Shown here piece after piece: positions 43,872-53,140 of a DNA stretch of 64,000 nucleotides (the first letter of the stretch is position 1; every line of letters starts with the position of its first letter). The translations under genes and the position numbers were made by a program. The DNA comes from an uncultured Shimia sp. (GTDB lineage: Bacteria; Pseudomonadota; Alphaproteobacteria; Rhodobacterales; Rhodobacteraceae): assembly GCF_947493595.1 (NCBI RefSeq), contig NZ_CANLRL010000009.1, positions 152,799-216,798 of the forward strand. The letters run 5' to 3'. A model generated the notes under the pieces. It did no database searches and had not been told where the DNA came from. It saw nothing but the letters and a program-made list of their open reading frames with translations.

Positions 43872-44417
43872 TTACTTCGGCAGCGGGCCGATCAGCATAA
43901 TCATCTGGCGGCCTTCCATTTTGGGCATGTTTTCAACTTTGCCCATTTCTTTGGTGTCCGCTGCCACGCGCTCTAGCAATTCGCGACCCAAGTTCTGGTG
44001 CGCCATTTCGCGGCCACGGAAGCGCAAAGTCACTTTGACTTTGTCGCCGTTCTCCAGGAACTTATACACGTTGCGCATTTTGACTTCGTAGTCATGCGTG
44101 TCCGTGTTGGGGCGGAACTTGACCTCTTTGATCTCGATGGTCTTTTGCTTTTTGCGCGCTTCGGATTCACGTTTCTGCTGTTCATATTTGAACTTGCCGA
44201 AATCCATGATCTTACACACAGGTGGGTTTGCATTTGGAGAAATCTCAACAAGATCCAAACCAGCCTCGTCAGCCATTACCATGGCCCGCGATGGGGTCAC
44301 GACACCGACGTTTTCGCCGTCTGCGCCAATCAAGCGGATTTCGGTAGCGCGGATGCGTCCGTTGACGCGGGGTCCGGTGTCACGCTGAGGCGGTGCGTTA
44401 TGAGGTCTGCGGGCTAT
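43872..44417 (-). CDS. infC: Translation initiation factor IF-3, starting at an AUA codon
   Basis: A 181-residue IF-3 (E. coli: 180), which checks start codons and keeps 30S subunits free. The N-terminal domain ([20 protein letters not shown] ... [54 protein letters not shown]) and C-terminal domain ([20 protein letters not shown] ... [16 protein letters not shown]) are both complete. The conserved N-terminus has no ATG, GTG or TTG at its head: upstream of it the frame reads TGA AGG AAG AAA ACC ATA GCC. The ATA at 44417 is therefore the start. The only other candidate, a TTG at 44333, would remove 28 conserved residues and has no binding site. A weak start codon on infC is the known basis of IF-3 autoregulation (AUU in E. 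coli). Confidence 0.94.
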   Translation of the reverse strand: MARRPHNAPPQRDTGPRVNGRIRATEIRLIGADGENVGVVTPSRAMVMADEAGLDLVEISPNANPPVCKIMDFGKFKYEQQKRESEARKKQKTIEIKEVKFRPNTDTHDYEVKMRNVYKFLENGDKVKVTLRFRGREMAHQNLGRELLERVAADTKEMGKVENMPKMEGRQMIMLIGPLPK

Positions 44418-44423
44418 GGTTTT

Positions 44424-44430
44424 CTTCCTT
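44424..44430 (-). promoter_or_regulatory. Ribosome binding site that fixes the infC AUA start
   Basis: AAGGAAG on the minus strand lies six bases upstream of the ATA codon at 44417-44415. An in-frame TGA (44432-44430) directly precedes it and rules out any start further upstream. Confidence 0.85.
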
Positions 44431-44612
44431 CAATGGTGAATGCCTTTGGGCACCCAATTTATTCGTCCTTTTCAGACGATACAACCGCCGAATCTAGGGC
44501 GATGATGCAAATATGGCAGGTTTCCCCCTTGAGAGTGGGCGTTGAGCGGCAGAAATAGAACAGGCGAAGGGCCCGGACTGTTCGGGTGGGAGAGATAGAG
44601 CTGGAGAATTCC

Positions 44613-45308
44613 ATGAAGAATCTGATTTTTGTAGTGATTGCAGGTGCCATTGCGGTGGTGGCCTATTTTGTATTGGGGCAGGGCGGCAAGGACGCTGTGA
44701 CCGACGCTCCAGTTGTTGAGACCTCTCCGGTTGTTGAAGCTGTTGAAGAGGCGCAGCAAGCCGTGGAAGAGGCCGTGCAAGAGGCAACTGATGGTGTTGC
44801 CGCAACCGCAGAGGCCGTTCAGGAAGCAGCGGAAGAGGCTGTTGAAGCTGCAACAGACCAGGTCGAAGCAGTTGCTGACCAAGCTGAAGCTGCTGTAACT
44901 GAAGCTGTGGAAGCTGCTACAGACGCGGCTGCAGATACCGCCGCTGCAGATACCGCCGCTGCGGCCACCGAAGCCGCTGAGGAGGCCGTAACCGCGGTCA
45001 CAGACTCCGCCAGCGCGGCCACCGACGCAGCCACAGATGCCACGACGGAAGCTGCTTCTGATGCGACAGAGGCTGTAACAGAAACAACTGAGCAGGCTAC
45101 TGATGCGGCCACAACCGGCTTGGCGGATTTGACCAGCGTGTTTACCGCGGACGGTTTTGATATGGCGAAAGTGTCTGAGGTGATCGACGGATCGTCGCTG
45201 GGTATGATTGAGAAAACCACGCTCAAAACAGCCATCGAAAGCGCCACCAACAACCCAGAAATGCTAACGCAGGCGTTGGACGCTGCAAAGCAAGCGCTTG
45301 GAATGTAA
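44613..45308 (+). CDS. Membrane-anchored Ala/Glu-rich low-complexity protein
   Basis: A 231-residue protein. A single N-terminal membrane helix (NLIFVVIAGAIAVVAYFVLG) is followed by about 140 residues composed almost only of Ala, Glu, Val, Thr and Asp (EAVEEAQQAVEEAVQEATDG ... AADTAAADTAAAATEAAEE), likely helical or a coiled coil. A more complex C-terminal segment of about 60 residues follows (LADLTSVFTADGFDMAKVSEVIDGSSLGMIEKTTLKTAIESATNNPEMLTQALDAAKQALGM), which looks like a small folded domain. The helix suggests inner-membrane anchoring with a periplasmic stalk. The start at 44613 follows GGAG. It is divergent from infC and has its own terminator. Function unknown. Confidence 0.75.
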   Translation: MKNLIFVVIAGAIAVVAYFVLGQGGKDAVTDAPVVETSPVVEAVEEAQQAVEEAVQEATDGVAATAEAVQEAAEEAVEAATDQVEAVADQAEAAVTEAVEAATDAAADTAAADTAAAATEAAEEAVTAVTDSASAATDAATDATTEAASDATEAVTETTEQATDAATTGLADLTSVFTADGFDMAKVSEVIDGSSLGMIEKTTLKTAIESATNNPEMLTQALDAAKQALGM

Positions 45309-45330
45309 ACTGTTTCAGTACCCAAAACGC

Positions 45331-45360
45331 AAAACGCCCCGGCCAATGTCGGGGCGTTTT
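45331..45360. terminator. Bidirectional terminator between the Ala/Glu-rich gene and fpr
   Basis: AAAACGCCCCG (45331-45341) and CGGGGCGTTTT (45350-45360) form a perfect 11-bp stem with T-runs on both strands. It lies 22 bases past each converging stop codon, so it serves both genes. Confidence 0.88.
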
Positions 45361-45382
45361 CTTTTGGAACTATGTTTTGGAC

Positions 45383-46231
45383 TTAGTCCAAGAAGGCTTT
45401 CTCGACCACATATTGAGCAGGCTTTGAGTTGGCGCCTTCTTCCAGACCAGCTTCCTCGAGCATATCTTTGAGCTCTAGGTTGAACGCCATGTTGCCACAG
45501 ATCATCGCGCGGTCGCTTTCTGGGTTGAGCGGCTCAACATCCAGATCAGCATAGGCTTCGCCAGACCGGATCAGATCGGTGATACGCCCCATCTTGGCGC
45601 TCTCTTCGCGGGTGGTGGTCGGGTAGTATTTGATCTTCTTCCAGAAACCCTCACCGATCACTTCGTTCAACAGTTCATCGTCTTTCAGAGCTTCGATCAG
45701 ATCACGGCCATAGGTCAGCTCGCCAGCTTCGCGGCAGGTGTGGGTGATGATGACTTCGTCGTAGTCCTGATAAGTTTGCGGTTCACGCAGCAGGGACGCA
45801 AACGGTGCAAATCCTGTGCCGGTGGCAAAAAACCAGATGCGCTTGCCCGGGATCAGGGCGTCATGCACCAGCGTACCAACAGGCTTGGGACGCAGGATAA
45901 CCTCGTCACCCGGCTGGATGTGCTGCAACTTGGAGGTCAGCGGGCCGTCTTGTACCTTAATGGAGTAGAACTCCATTTCTTCGTCCCAGCTTGGCGACGC
46001 AATGGAATACGCGCGCAAGAGAGGTTTTTGCTTTCCGGTCTTTGGGTCAGGGTCGCCCATCAGGCCAATCATCACAAACTCACCGGAACGGAACCGCAAT
46101 GAGGCGGGACGGGTGCATTTGAAGGAAAACAAACGGTCGGTATAGTGCTTCACTTCGGTGACAGTCTGGGCGTCAGGAAGCGCTGGCACTTTTTGGGCGG
46201 TGGATTCGGTCACGGGTTTTTGCTCGGTCAT
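45383..46231 (-). CDS. fpr: Ferredoxin/flavodoxin-NADP+ reductase
   Basis: A 282-residue FAD flavoprotein of the bacterial FPR type. The FAD-binding motif is RAYSIASPSWDEEMEFYSIKV and the NADP-binding region is FFATGTGFAPFASLLREPQTY. The residues MICGNMAFNLELKDMLEEAGLEEG and a C-terminus ending VVEKAFLD are typical. It exchanges electrons between NADPH and ferredoxin, and probably feeds the sulfite reductase encoded upstream. The ATG at 46231 (MTEQKPVTESTAQKV) is preferred; an ATG at 46264 gives 11 more residues and neither has a good binding site. The leader between it and the DUF934 gene can form three hairpins. Confidence 0.93.
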   Translation of the reverse strand: MTEQKPVTESTAQKVPALPDAQTVTEVKHYTDRLFSFKCTRPASLRFRSGEFVMIGLMGDPDPKTGKQKPLLRAYSIASPSWDEEMEFYSIKVQDGPLTSKLQHIQPGDEVILRPKPVGTLVHDALIPGKRIWFFATGTGFAPFASLLREPQTYQDYDEVIITHTCREAGELTYGRDLIEALKDDELLNEVIGEGFWKKIKYYPTTTREESAKMGRITDLIRSGEAYADLDVEPLNPESDRAMICGNMAFNLELKDMLEEAGLEEGANSKPAQYVVEKAFLD

Positions 46232-46297
46232 ATCAAATACTGGGCGGGACTGCCCGCTCCTCATGTAACATCTCTGGTGAGGTTTTGAAGGGATAGC

Positions 46298-46340
46298 AGC
46301 GATGCGGCTTTGACATAACGCAAGCTCGCATCGCTTTTTT
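46298..46340 (+). terminator. Terminator-like hairpin facing against the flanking genes
   Basis: AGCGATGCGGCTT (46298-46310) pairs with AAGC-T-CGCATCGCT (46322-46335), a 13-bp stem with one bulge, and is followed by a T-run to 46340. This is a plus-strand intrinsic terminator by structure. However, both neighbours (DUF934 upstream, fpr downstream) are on the minus strand. In the minus-strand transcript it is a hairpin 9 bases after the DUF934 stop with no U-run. Confidence 0.55.
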
Positions 46341-46348
46341 GCGATGTG

Positions 46349-46756
46349 TTAGCCGCGCATGCGCGCTTGGTAGTTGTTGGCTTGCCAGTCGGAGCGGAAT
46401 TTCCATTCCCCTTCTGGTTGGCGTGTGGCGAGCTCTTCGGAGATCTCTACCTCGTCAAAACCACAGCGGCGTGCCATGGCGTATTGGTCGGAAATCACGT
46501 GGCCTTTGGCGCGCAGGCGGCCTTTGTAACCAGCCAAACGCAATTGACGCGCGATGGTAAAGCCACGGCCATCCGCAAAACTGGGGAAGTCCACGCGGAC
46601 CATTTCCACCCCTGCCAACTGCGCAATGACATCTGCGGGATCAGCGGTGGAAGGCACATCAAGGGCGGCAACGTCATTGGCCGCTTCGTCCAAAGGCACA
46701 AAGCCCAGAGTCCAGTTGTCGGCGGTGAAGCCACTGTCCGTTACAATCACAGTCAT
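46349..46756 (-). CDS. DUF934 domain-containing protein of the sulfate assimilation operon
   Basis: A 135-residue protein of the DUF934 family. The blocks NWTLGFVPLDEAANDV, VEMVRVDFPSFADGRGFTIARQLRL and LRAKGHVISDQYAMARRCGFDEVEI are characteristic. The family occurs next to sulfite reductase and APS/PAPS reductase genes and is presumed to help in sulfite reduction, but no activity is established. The start at 46756 (MTVIVTDSGF) overlaps the cysH stop by four bases. Confidence 0.9.
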   Translation of the reverse strand: MTVIVTDSGFTADNWTLGFVPLDEAANDVAALDVPSTADPADVIAQLAGVEMVRVDFPSFADGRGFTIARQLRLAGYKGRLRAKGHVISDQYAMARRCGFDEVEISEELATRQPEGEWKFRSDWQANNYQARMRG

Positions 46757-47550
46757 GTCTTTTCTCCAGCTCGCACCATTTTGCCGTTCACAAAATGGAT
46801 GCCACATTCGTCTTTTTCTTGACCACGCCACCGACCGGAGCGCGGGTCTTCGCCTTCCGCAACCTTGGATGTGCAAGGGGCACAGCCAATCGAAGGGTAG
46901 CCCTGTGCCACAAGCGGGTGGCGGGGCAGGCGGTTTTCTTCCATGTAAGCCCGCACGTCTTCTGGCGCCCAATGGGCCAGCGGGTTCACTTTGATACGGC
47001 CGGTGAAGTCCTCGACCTCAAAGAAGTCCAAGGCGGCGCGTGTGCCGGATTGGAAACGCTTACGGCCGGTGATCCAGCCGTCATAGCCACGCAGAGCCTT
47101 TTGCAAAGGCCGTGTTTTGCGCAGGGAACAGCAGGCATCGGTGTCAAGCTGATGCAGCGTACCGTCTGGGTCTTCCGCAGCCAAAGTGGCGTCACTTGCA
47201 CGGATAACCTGGACGTTATCCAGATGCAGGCGTTCCGCCACTTCTTGCTGGTACACAAGCGTCTCCGTGAACAACATTTCGGTGTCGACAAAGATCACCG
47301 GAATGTTGCGATCCACAACAGCGGCCATATGCAACAGCACAACGGATTCGGCACCAAAAGACGACACCAGAGCCAGCTTGCCGGCCTGTGGGTCTTTGAG
47401 CGCGGCCTCCATGACCGAGGTCGCAGAGTGATGCCGATAGCGGGCGTTGAGCACATCTACCTTGGCCTGCAACGGGTCCTTGCGCTCTGACGTGGGCGAA
47501 ATCGCCGACGTCAGAGGGGAGGTCAAAGGGGTTATGCCATTATGCTGCAT
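46753..47550 (-). CDS. cysH: Assimilatory adenylyl-sulfate (APS) reductase
   Basis: A 265-residue thiol-dependent reductase that makes sulfite from activated sulfate. It has SSFGAESVVLLHM, the LYNMFTETLVYQ-like VDTEMLFTETLVYQQEV block and the catalytic Cys in GQEKDECGIHF. Two further Cys pairs, ACCSLRKTRPL and IGCAPCTSKVAEGEDPRSGRW, are the ligands of the [4Fe-4S] cluster. That cluster marks enzymes using APS rather than PAPS. The ATG at 47550 (MQHNGITPLTS) lies inside the end of the sulfite reductase gene, an 11-base overlap. DUF934 follows with an ATGA overlap. Confidence 0.92.
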   Translation of the reverse strand: MQHNGITPLTSPLTSAISPTSERKDPLQAKVDVLNARYRHHSATSVMEAALKDPQAGKLALVSSFGAESVVLLHMAAVVDRNIPVIFVDTEMLFTETLVYQQEVAERLHLDNVQVIRASDATLAAEDPDGTLHQLDTDACCSLRKTRPLQKALRGYDGWITGRKRFQSGTRAALDFFEVEDFTGRIKVNPLAHWAPEDVRAYMEENRLPRHPLVAQGYPSIGCAPCTSKVAEGEDPRSGRWRGQEKDECGIHFVNGKMVRAGEKT

Positions 47551-49207
47551 TGGCCTGGGTCTCTGGATAGAGATGTGCCTTGAAAGGCGCGAGGCCAAGG
47601 CGACGATAAGCCTCCAGGAAGGTTTCTTCCGGTCCCTCGCGCAGCTCCAGATACCCGTTCACAAGACGCTCAATTGCTGGAACGATCTCATCATAGGCAA
47701 AACCTGGTCCCGCACGTTGGCCAATTTCAGCGTTCCAAGTGGCATCGCCGCCAAGGGTGATCTGATAGTTTTCCACGCCTGCGCGATCTAGACCGAGAAT
47801 GCCGATGTGGCCCACGTGGTGGTGTCCACAGGCGTTGATGCAGCCCGAGATTTTGATCTGTAGGTGGCCAATGTCATGTTCCAGCTTCAGCTCGTCAAAA
47901 CGGGTTGCAATTTGTTGGGCAACCGGAATCGCACGGGCGGTGGCCAGTGCACAATAGTCCATACCGGGGCAGGCGATGATGTCGCTGATCAGGCCGATGT
48001 TGGCGGTGTGCAGATCCGCTTCACGCAACGCGGCGTAGACCGCCGGCAAATCGGACTTGTGCACATGCGGCAGGATCACGTTTTGCTCGTGGCTGATGCG
48101 CAGTTCGTCATGGCCATAGTCACGGGCAATCTGAGCCAATGCGCGCATTTGATCTGCCGTGGCATCGCCGGGAGTTTCGCCGTGCTTTTTCAGCGAAACC
48201 GTAACAACCGAATACCCCGGCGCGCGGTGCGTTGTCAGATTGGTATCAACCCAGCTGCGAAACAGAGGGTTGGCGTCGTAAGCACTGTCAAACTCAACAG
48301 TGGGCGCGTTGCGGAATGCCGGAGGTGCAAAGTGGGCTTTGATGTCCTCAAACAGGTCCTGATCAATGCCGGAGAAGGTTGGGCGTACGCTTTCGTAGCG
48401 CTCTTCTACCTTTGCGCGGAACTCTTCAAGGCCGGTTTCATGCACGGTGATCTTGATACGGGCTTTGTATTTGTTGTCGCGGCGGCCAATCTGGTTCCAG
48501 ACCGAAACAGTGCTTTCGATATACGGCAGCAGGTCTTCGCGCGGCAGGAAGTCATTGAGAACCTTACCCACCATAGGCGTACGGCCAAGGCCCCCGCCAA
48601 CAAGGATTTGGTAGCCGATCTCGCCAGCGTCGTTTTTCACAATGCGTACGGCCAGATCGTGTGCTTTCAACACAGCGCGGTCTTGCGCACCGGCACTGAC
48701 GGCGATCTTGAATTTGCGGCCCATGAACTGGAATTCCGGGTGGTCGGTGGACCATTGGCGGATCAGCTCAGCCACGGGGCGCGGGTCTTCCAGCTCGTCG
48801 GCAGCCGCACCGGCAAAGTGGTCCGCAGTCACGTTGCGAATGGTGTTGCCAGAGGTCTGGATGGCGTGCATGCCAACCTTGCCAAGCGCGTCGAGCATAT
48901 CCGGCACGTCGGTCAGTTTGGGCCAGTTGTACTGGATGTTCTGGCGCGTGGTGAAGTGGCCGTAACCTTTGTCCCACTTCTCTGCGAGGAGCGCGAGTGT
49001 GTCCATCTGTGCGGAACTCAGCGACCCATACGGGATGGCGACGCGCAGCATGTAGGCGTGCAATTGCAGGTACAGGCCGTTCATCAGGCGCAGGGGGCGG
49101 AATTCTTCTTCGGTCAGGTTGCCAGCGACGCGGCGTTCTACCTGTGCACGGAACTGACGATTGCGCTCTGCCAGGAAGGCTTTGTCAAAGTCGTTGTAGT
49201 GATACAT
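47540..49207 (-). CDS. cysI: Nitrite/sulfite reductase hemoprotein (siroheme, 4Fe-4S)
   Basis: A 555-residue single-chain sulfite/nitrite reductase. The repeated ferredoxin-like halves are visible (YGSLSSAQMDTLALLAEKWDKGYGHFTTRQNIQYNW and GYSVVTVSLKKHGETPGDATADQMRALAQIARDYGHDELRISHEQNVILPHV). The cluster/siroheme cysteines are in IIACPGMDYCALATARAIP and IKISGCINACGHHHVGHIG. It reduces sulfite to sulfide with six electrons, probably delivered from NADPH through Fpr and ferredoxin. The gene follows a DUF2849 gene by 35 bases and overlaps cysH by 11. A sulfite substrate is inferred from the operon. Confidence 0.93.
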   Translation of the reverse strand: MYHYNDFDKAFLAERNRQFRAQVERRVAGNLTEEEFRPLRLMNGLYLQLHAYMLRVAIPYGSLSSAQMDTLALLAEKWDKGYGHFTTRQNIQYNWPKLTDVPDMLDALGKVGMHAIQTSGNTIRNVTADHFAGAAADELEDPRPVAELIRQWSTDHPEFQFMGRKFKIAVSAGAQDRAVLKAHDLAVRIVKNDAGEIGYQILVGGGLGRTPMVGKVLNDFLPREDLLPYIESTVSVWNQIGRRDNKYKARIKITVHETGLEEFRAKVEERYESVRPTFSGIDQDLFEDIKAHFAPPAFRNAPTVEFDSAYDANPLFRSWVDTNLTTHRAPGYSVVTVSLKKHGETPGDATADQMRALAQIARDYGHDELRISHEQNVILPHVHKSDLPAVYAALREADLHTANIGLISDIIACPGMDYCALATARAIPVAQQIATRFDELKLEHDIGHLQIKISGCINACGHHHVGHIGILGLDRAGVENYQITLGGDATWNAEIGQRAGPGFAYDEIVPAIERLVNGYLELREGPEETFLEAYRRLGLAPFKAHLYPETQANAA

Positions 49208-49242
49208 GGGTGGACCCTTTTGTTTGCTGCAGGAGAGGCCGA

Positions 49243-49566
49243 TCAGGCGGCCTGACCATCCTGTTGCTTGCTGTCTGCTTGTTTGCCGTGGAAATAGTTG
49301 GACGGCCCGGTGCGGCGGAATTCTTCGCGGAAGTGGGTTGGCTCCAGGCCATTTTCGCCCTCTGCGGTGTCCGCCAGGTAAGCGCCAACCACCTGGTCAA
49401 CTTGCTGTTCTGCGTCCAGCAAACGCACCTGTGCGTGGGCCTCATCCGTGAGATACTCGGCGCAGGCCAGATCACGGGTCCAAGTGTCGTCTTTGGTGAA
49501 ATAAATCACGTCGCCTTCGATCAGGGCGTTGGCGGTGATGACTTTGGGTGTGAATGCGCGTGGCAT
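49243..49566 (-). CDS. DUF2849 domain-containing protein
   Basis: A 107-residue protein of the DUF2849 family. The N-terminus PRAFTPKVITANALIEGDVIYFTKDDTWTRDL and the middle block EQQVDQVVGAYLADTAEG are characteristic. In Rhodobacterales this gene commonly lies between a siroheme synthase gene (cysG) and the sulfite reductase gene. Here cysG is missing, and this is the first gene of the operon, divergent from an Lrp-type regulator. Function unknown. I chose the ATG at 49566 (MPRAFTPKV). Confidence 0.88.
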   Translation of the reverse strand: MPRAFTPKVITANALIEGDVIYFTKDDTWTRDLACAEYLTDEAHAQVRLLDAEQQVDQVVGAYLADTAEGENGLEPTHFREEFRRTGPSNYFHGKQADSKQQDGQAA

Positions 49567-49620
49567 AAGGCTCTCCCGGGGTTTGACTTTAGAAGCAATA
49601 TAGGAAATTGTTCCCCTTAA

Positions 49621-49637
49621 CCGCCAGATGCTGGCGG
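49621..49637. promoter_or_regulatory. Palindrome in the DUF2849 operon - lrp divergent promoter region
   Basis: CCGCCAG-ATG-CTGGCGG is a 7-bp perfect inverted repeat 55 bases upstream of the DUF2849 start and 70 bases upstream of the regulator start. Around it are repeated TTCCCC/GGGGAA words (at 49605, 49669 and 49696). The region is a likely target of the adjacent Lrp-type regulator; this is inferred from symmetry and position. Confidence 0.4.
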
Positions 49638-49707
49638 AAATAGAAACGTGTGTTCCGGGGTGTTTGGGGAAATACGCCAGTGTTCCACAAATAGCAGGGG
49701 AAATGGG

Positions 49708-50169
49708 ATGGCGTTGCGTATCGACGATATGGATAAGAAAATTCTCGGGGAGTTGCAACGCGATGCGGCGCAATCCTTGGACGAAATTGCCAAACGTGTG
49801 GGCTCTTCCAAGACGCCGGTGTGGAATCGCATTCGCAAATTAAAAGAGGCTGGAGTGATCCGGCAGCAGACCGTGCTGCTCGACGCCGAAGCCCTTGGTT
49901 TTGAGGCATGTTTCTTTGTCCTGATCCGCACCAGCGAACATGAGGCGGACTGGCAGCAGAAGTTCCTGAAAGCCCTGCGTGAGCGCCCTGAGGTTTTGGA
50001 AGCACACCGGCTGGCGGGGGACATAGACTATATCCTGAAAGTTCAGGTGCAGAACGCGCGCGCCTATGACACCTTTTATCAAGCTCTGATTTCGGAGGTT
50101 AAGGTGCACAACGTGACAGCCTTGTTATCTATGGAAGAAATCAAGTCCACCAGCATGCTACCGCTCTGA
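49708..50169 (+). CDS. Lrp/AsnC family transcriptional regulator
   Basis: A 153-residue regulator. The N-terminal winged helix-turn-helix is RIDDMDKKILGELQRDAAQSLDEIAKRVGSSKTPVWNRIRKLKEAGVIRQQ. The C-terminal RAM (ACT-like) domain runs from about residue 65 (LGFEACFFVLIRTSEHEADWQQKFLKALRERPEVLEAHRLAGDIDYILKVQVQ). It is divergent from the DUF2849/cysI/cysH operon and probably controls that operon in response to an amino acid, perhaps a sulfur compound; this is inferred from position. The ATG at 49708 follows CAGGGGAAATGGG. Confidence 0.92.
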   Translation: MALRIDDMDKKILGELQRDAAQSLDEIAKRVGSSKTPVWNRIRKLKEAGVIRQQTVLLDAEALGFEACFFVLIRTSEHEADWQQKFLKALRERPEVLEAHRLAGDIDYILKVQVQNARAYDTFYQALISEVKVHNVTALLSMEEIKSTSMLPL

Positions 50170-51895
<1,726 letters not shown>

Positions 51896-51915
51896 TCAGA
51901 TTGAAAAACGCTCTT

Positions 51916-51939
51916 GGGGCCTGATTTGCAGGCCCCTTT
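51916..51939 (+). terminator. Terminator of the tyrosine phenol-lyase gene
   Basis: GGGGCCTG (51916-51923) and CAGGCCCC (51929-51936) form a perfect 8-bp stem around ATTTG, followed by TTT. It lies 20 bases after the lyase stop, before the converging MFS gene. Confidence 0.75.
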
Positions 51940-51961
51940 CGCAAGCTGAAAGGCGGGACAG

Positions 51962-53140
51962 CTAGTTTTCCCGCTTCAACGCTCCACTCAACACCGCAAT
52001 CATCAGCGCCAATACAGCCAGCACGCCAAAGGACACCCGAAGTGAGGTGGCGTTGGCGATGAAGCCAATCACGGGCGGGCCGAGCAACATGCCGCCGTAA
52101 CCGAAGGTGGCGGTTCCCGCGAGGGCTTTGCCAGGGCTTTCATGCGGGTCGTTGGCGGCGCGGCTGAAGGCGAGGGGGAAGATCAAAGCGTAGCCGATGC
52201 CCATCATCACAAAGCCCACCAGCATCACCTGTGGCACCGGGAACAGCACCGTTAGGGCTGCTCCTGTTGCGGCCACAAGTCCACTGACGCGGGCGGCCAA
52301 ATGGGGTGAGGTGTGGTGGGTGATCCAGTCGCCCAGGAGGCGCATGATCACCATGGTCACGGAGAAGATTGCATAGCCCATGGCGGCCCAGTTTTCAGGC
52401 GCACCGCCAATGTCCACAAGATAAACCGCGCTCCAGTCTGCCATGGCGCCTTCGCCCATAGAGGCACCGAGTGCGAGCAGGCCGACCAGCACGAGCTGGC
52501 CTTTGGGGATCGAAAAAATCGGCGCCTTGCTGTCGCGGTTGAGCGGAGAGGTCCACGGGATGTTGCCGAGCCAAAACAGCAGCGCGGTCAAGGGGATGCC
52601 CACAATGGCGTAGTGCGTGAGCGGTGCAGCGTTGAGGCTGATGGCGGCAAAGCCAGAGGCGGCACCGATGCCTGCTCCGAGGCTCCACATTGCGTGGTAC
52701 GACGACATTTGCGGACGTTTGGCCCAGCGTTCAACCTCTGCGCCCCAGGCATTCATCGTGACGTCCATACCGCCGTGCGCTGCGCCAAACAGGAAAAGGA
52801 CTGTGCCAAGCAGCCAGACGTTGGGTGTGAGTGCGAGCGCTAACACAAAGATCAAATTGGCCAAGACAAATGCTTTGGTCACGCGGGCCGCGCCAAAGTG
52901 GTCTGCGAGGCGGCCTGCCAGCGGGAAGGCGCAGATCGCGCCAGCTGCAAGCAGGAGCAGCAACCCGCCGAGTTCCGCGTGGTTGAGATCATGTGTGGCT
53001 TTGAAGGCAGGGATGCGGCTGGCCCACAACCCAAAAATCGAGCCGTTGATGGCAAACATGGCGGCAATCGCCAGCCATCCGGCGCGGCGGGTGAGATGTG
53101 CGGGGGCCGGGGCGTGCGATGGGTCGGTCGTTGCGGTCAT
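51962..53140 (-). CDS. MFS transporter
   Basis: A 392-residue major facilitator transporter with 12 predicted membrane segments. The N-terminal half has LAIAAMFAINGSIFGLWASRIPAFK, the loop 2-3 motif GRLADHFGAARVT, and FLFGAAHGGMDVTMNAWGAEVERW. The C-terminal half has MAALGYAIF-type helices such as VMLVGFVMMGIGYALIFPLAFS and FGYGGMLLGPPVIGFIANATSL. The type is reminiscent of FucP/YbjJ-like carriers, but the substrate cannot be assigned. Its start overlaps the dctD-like stop by four bases, so it is in one operon with the two-component genes and may be the transporter they serve. Confidence 0.85.
   Translation of the reverse strand: MTATTDPSHAPAPAHLTRRAGWLAIAAMFAINGSIFGLWASRIPAFKATHDLNHAELGGLLLLLAAGAICAFPLAGRLADHFGAARVTKAFVLANLIFVLALALTPNVWLLGTVLFLFGAAHGGMDVTMNAWGAEVERWAKRPQMSSYHAMWSLGAGIGAASGFAAISLNAAPLTHYAIVGIPLTALLFWLGNIPWTSPLNRDSKAPIFSIPKGQLVLVGLLALGASMGEGAMADWSAVYLVDIGGAPENWAAMGYAIFSVTMVIMRLLGDWITHHTSPHLAARVSGLVAATGAALTVLFPVPQVMLVGFVMMGIGYALIFPLAFSRAANDPHESPGKALAGTATFGYGGMLLGPPVIGFIANATSLRVSFGVLAVLALMIAVLSGALKREN

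Noticed and set aside
44720..45110. Repeated GCTGAAG/GAAGCTG-like DNA words
   Set aside because: They follow from the Ala/Glu codon pattern of a low-complexity protein and show no fixed period at the DNA level.
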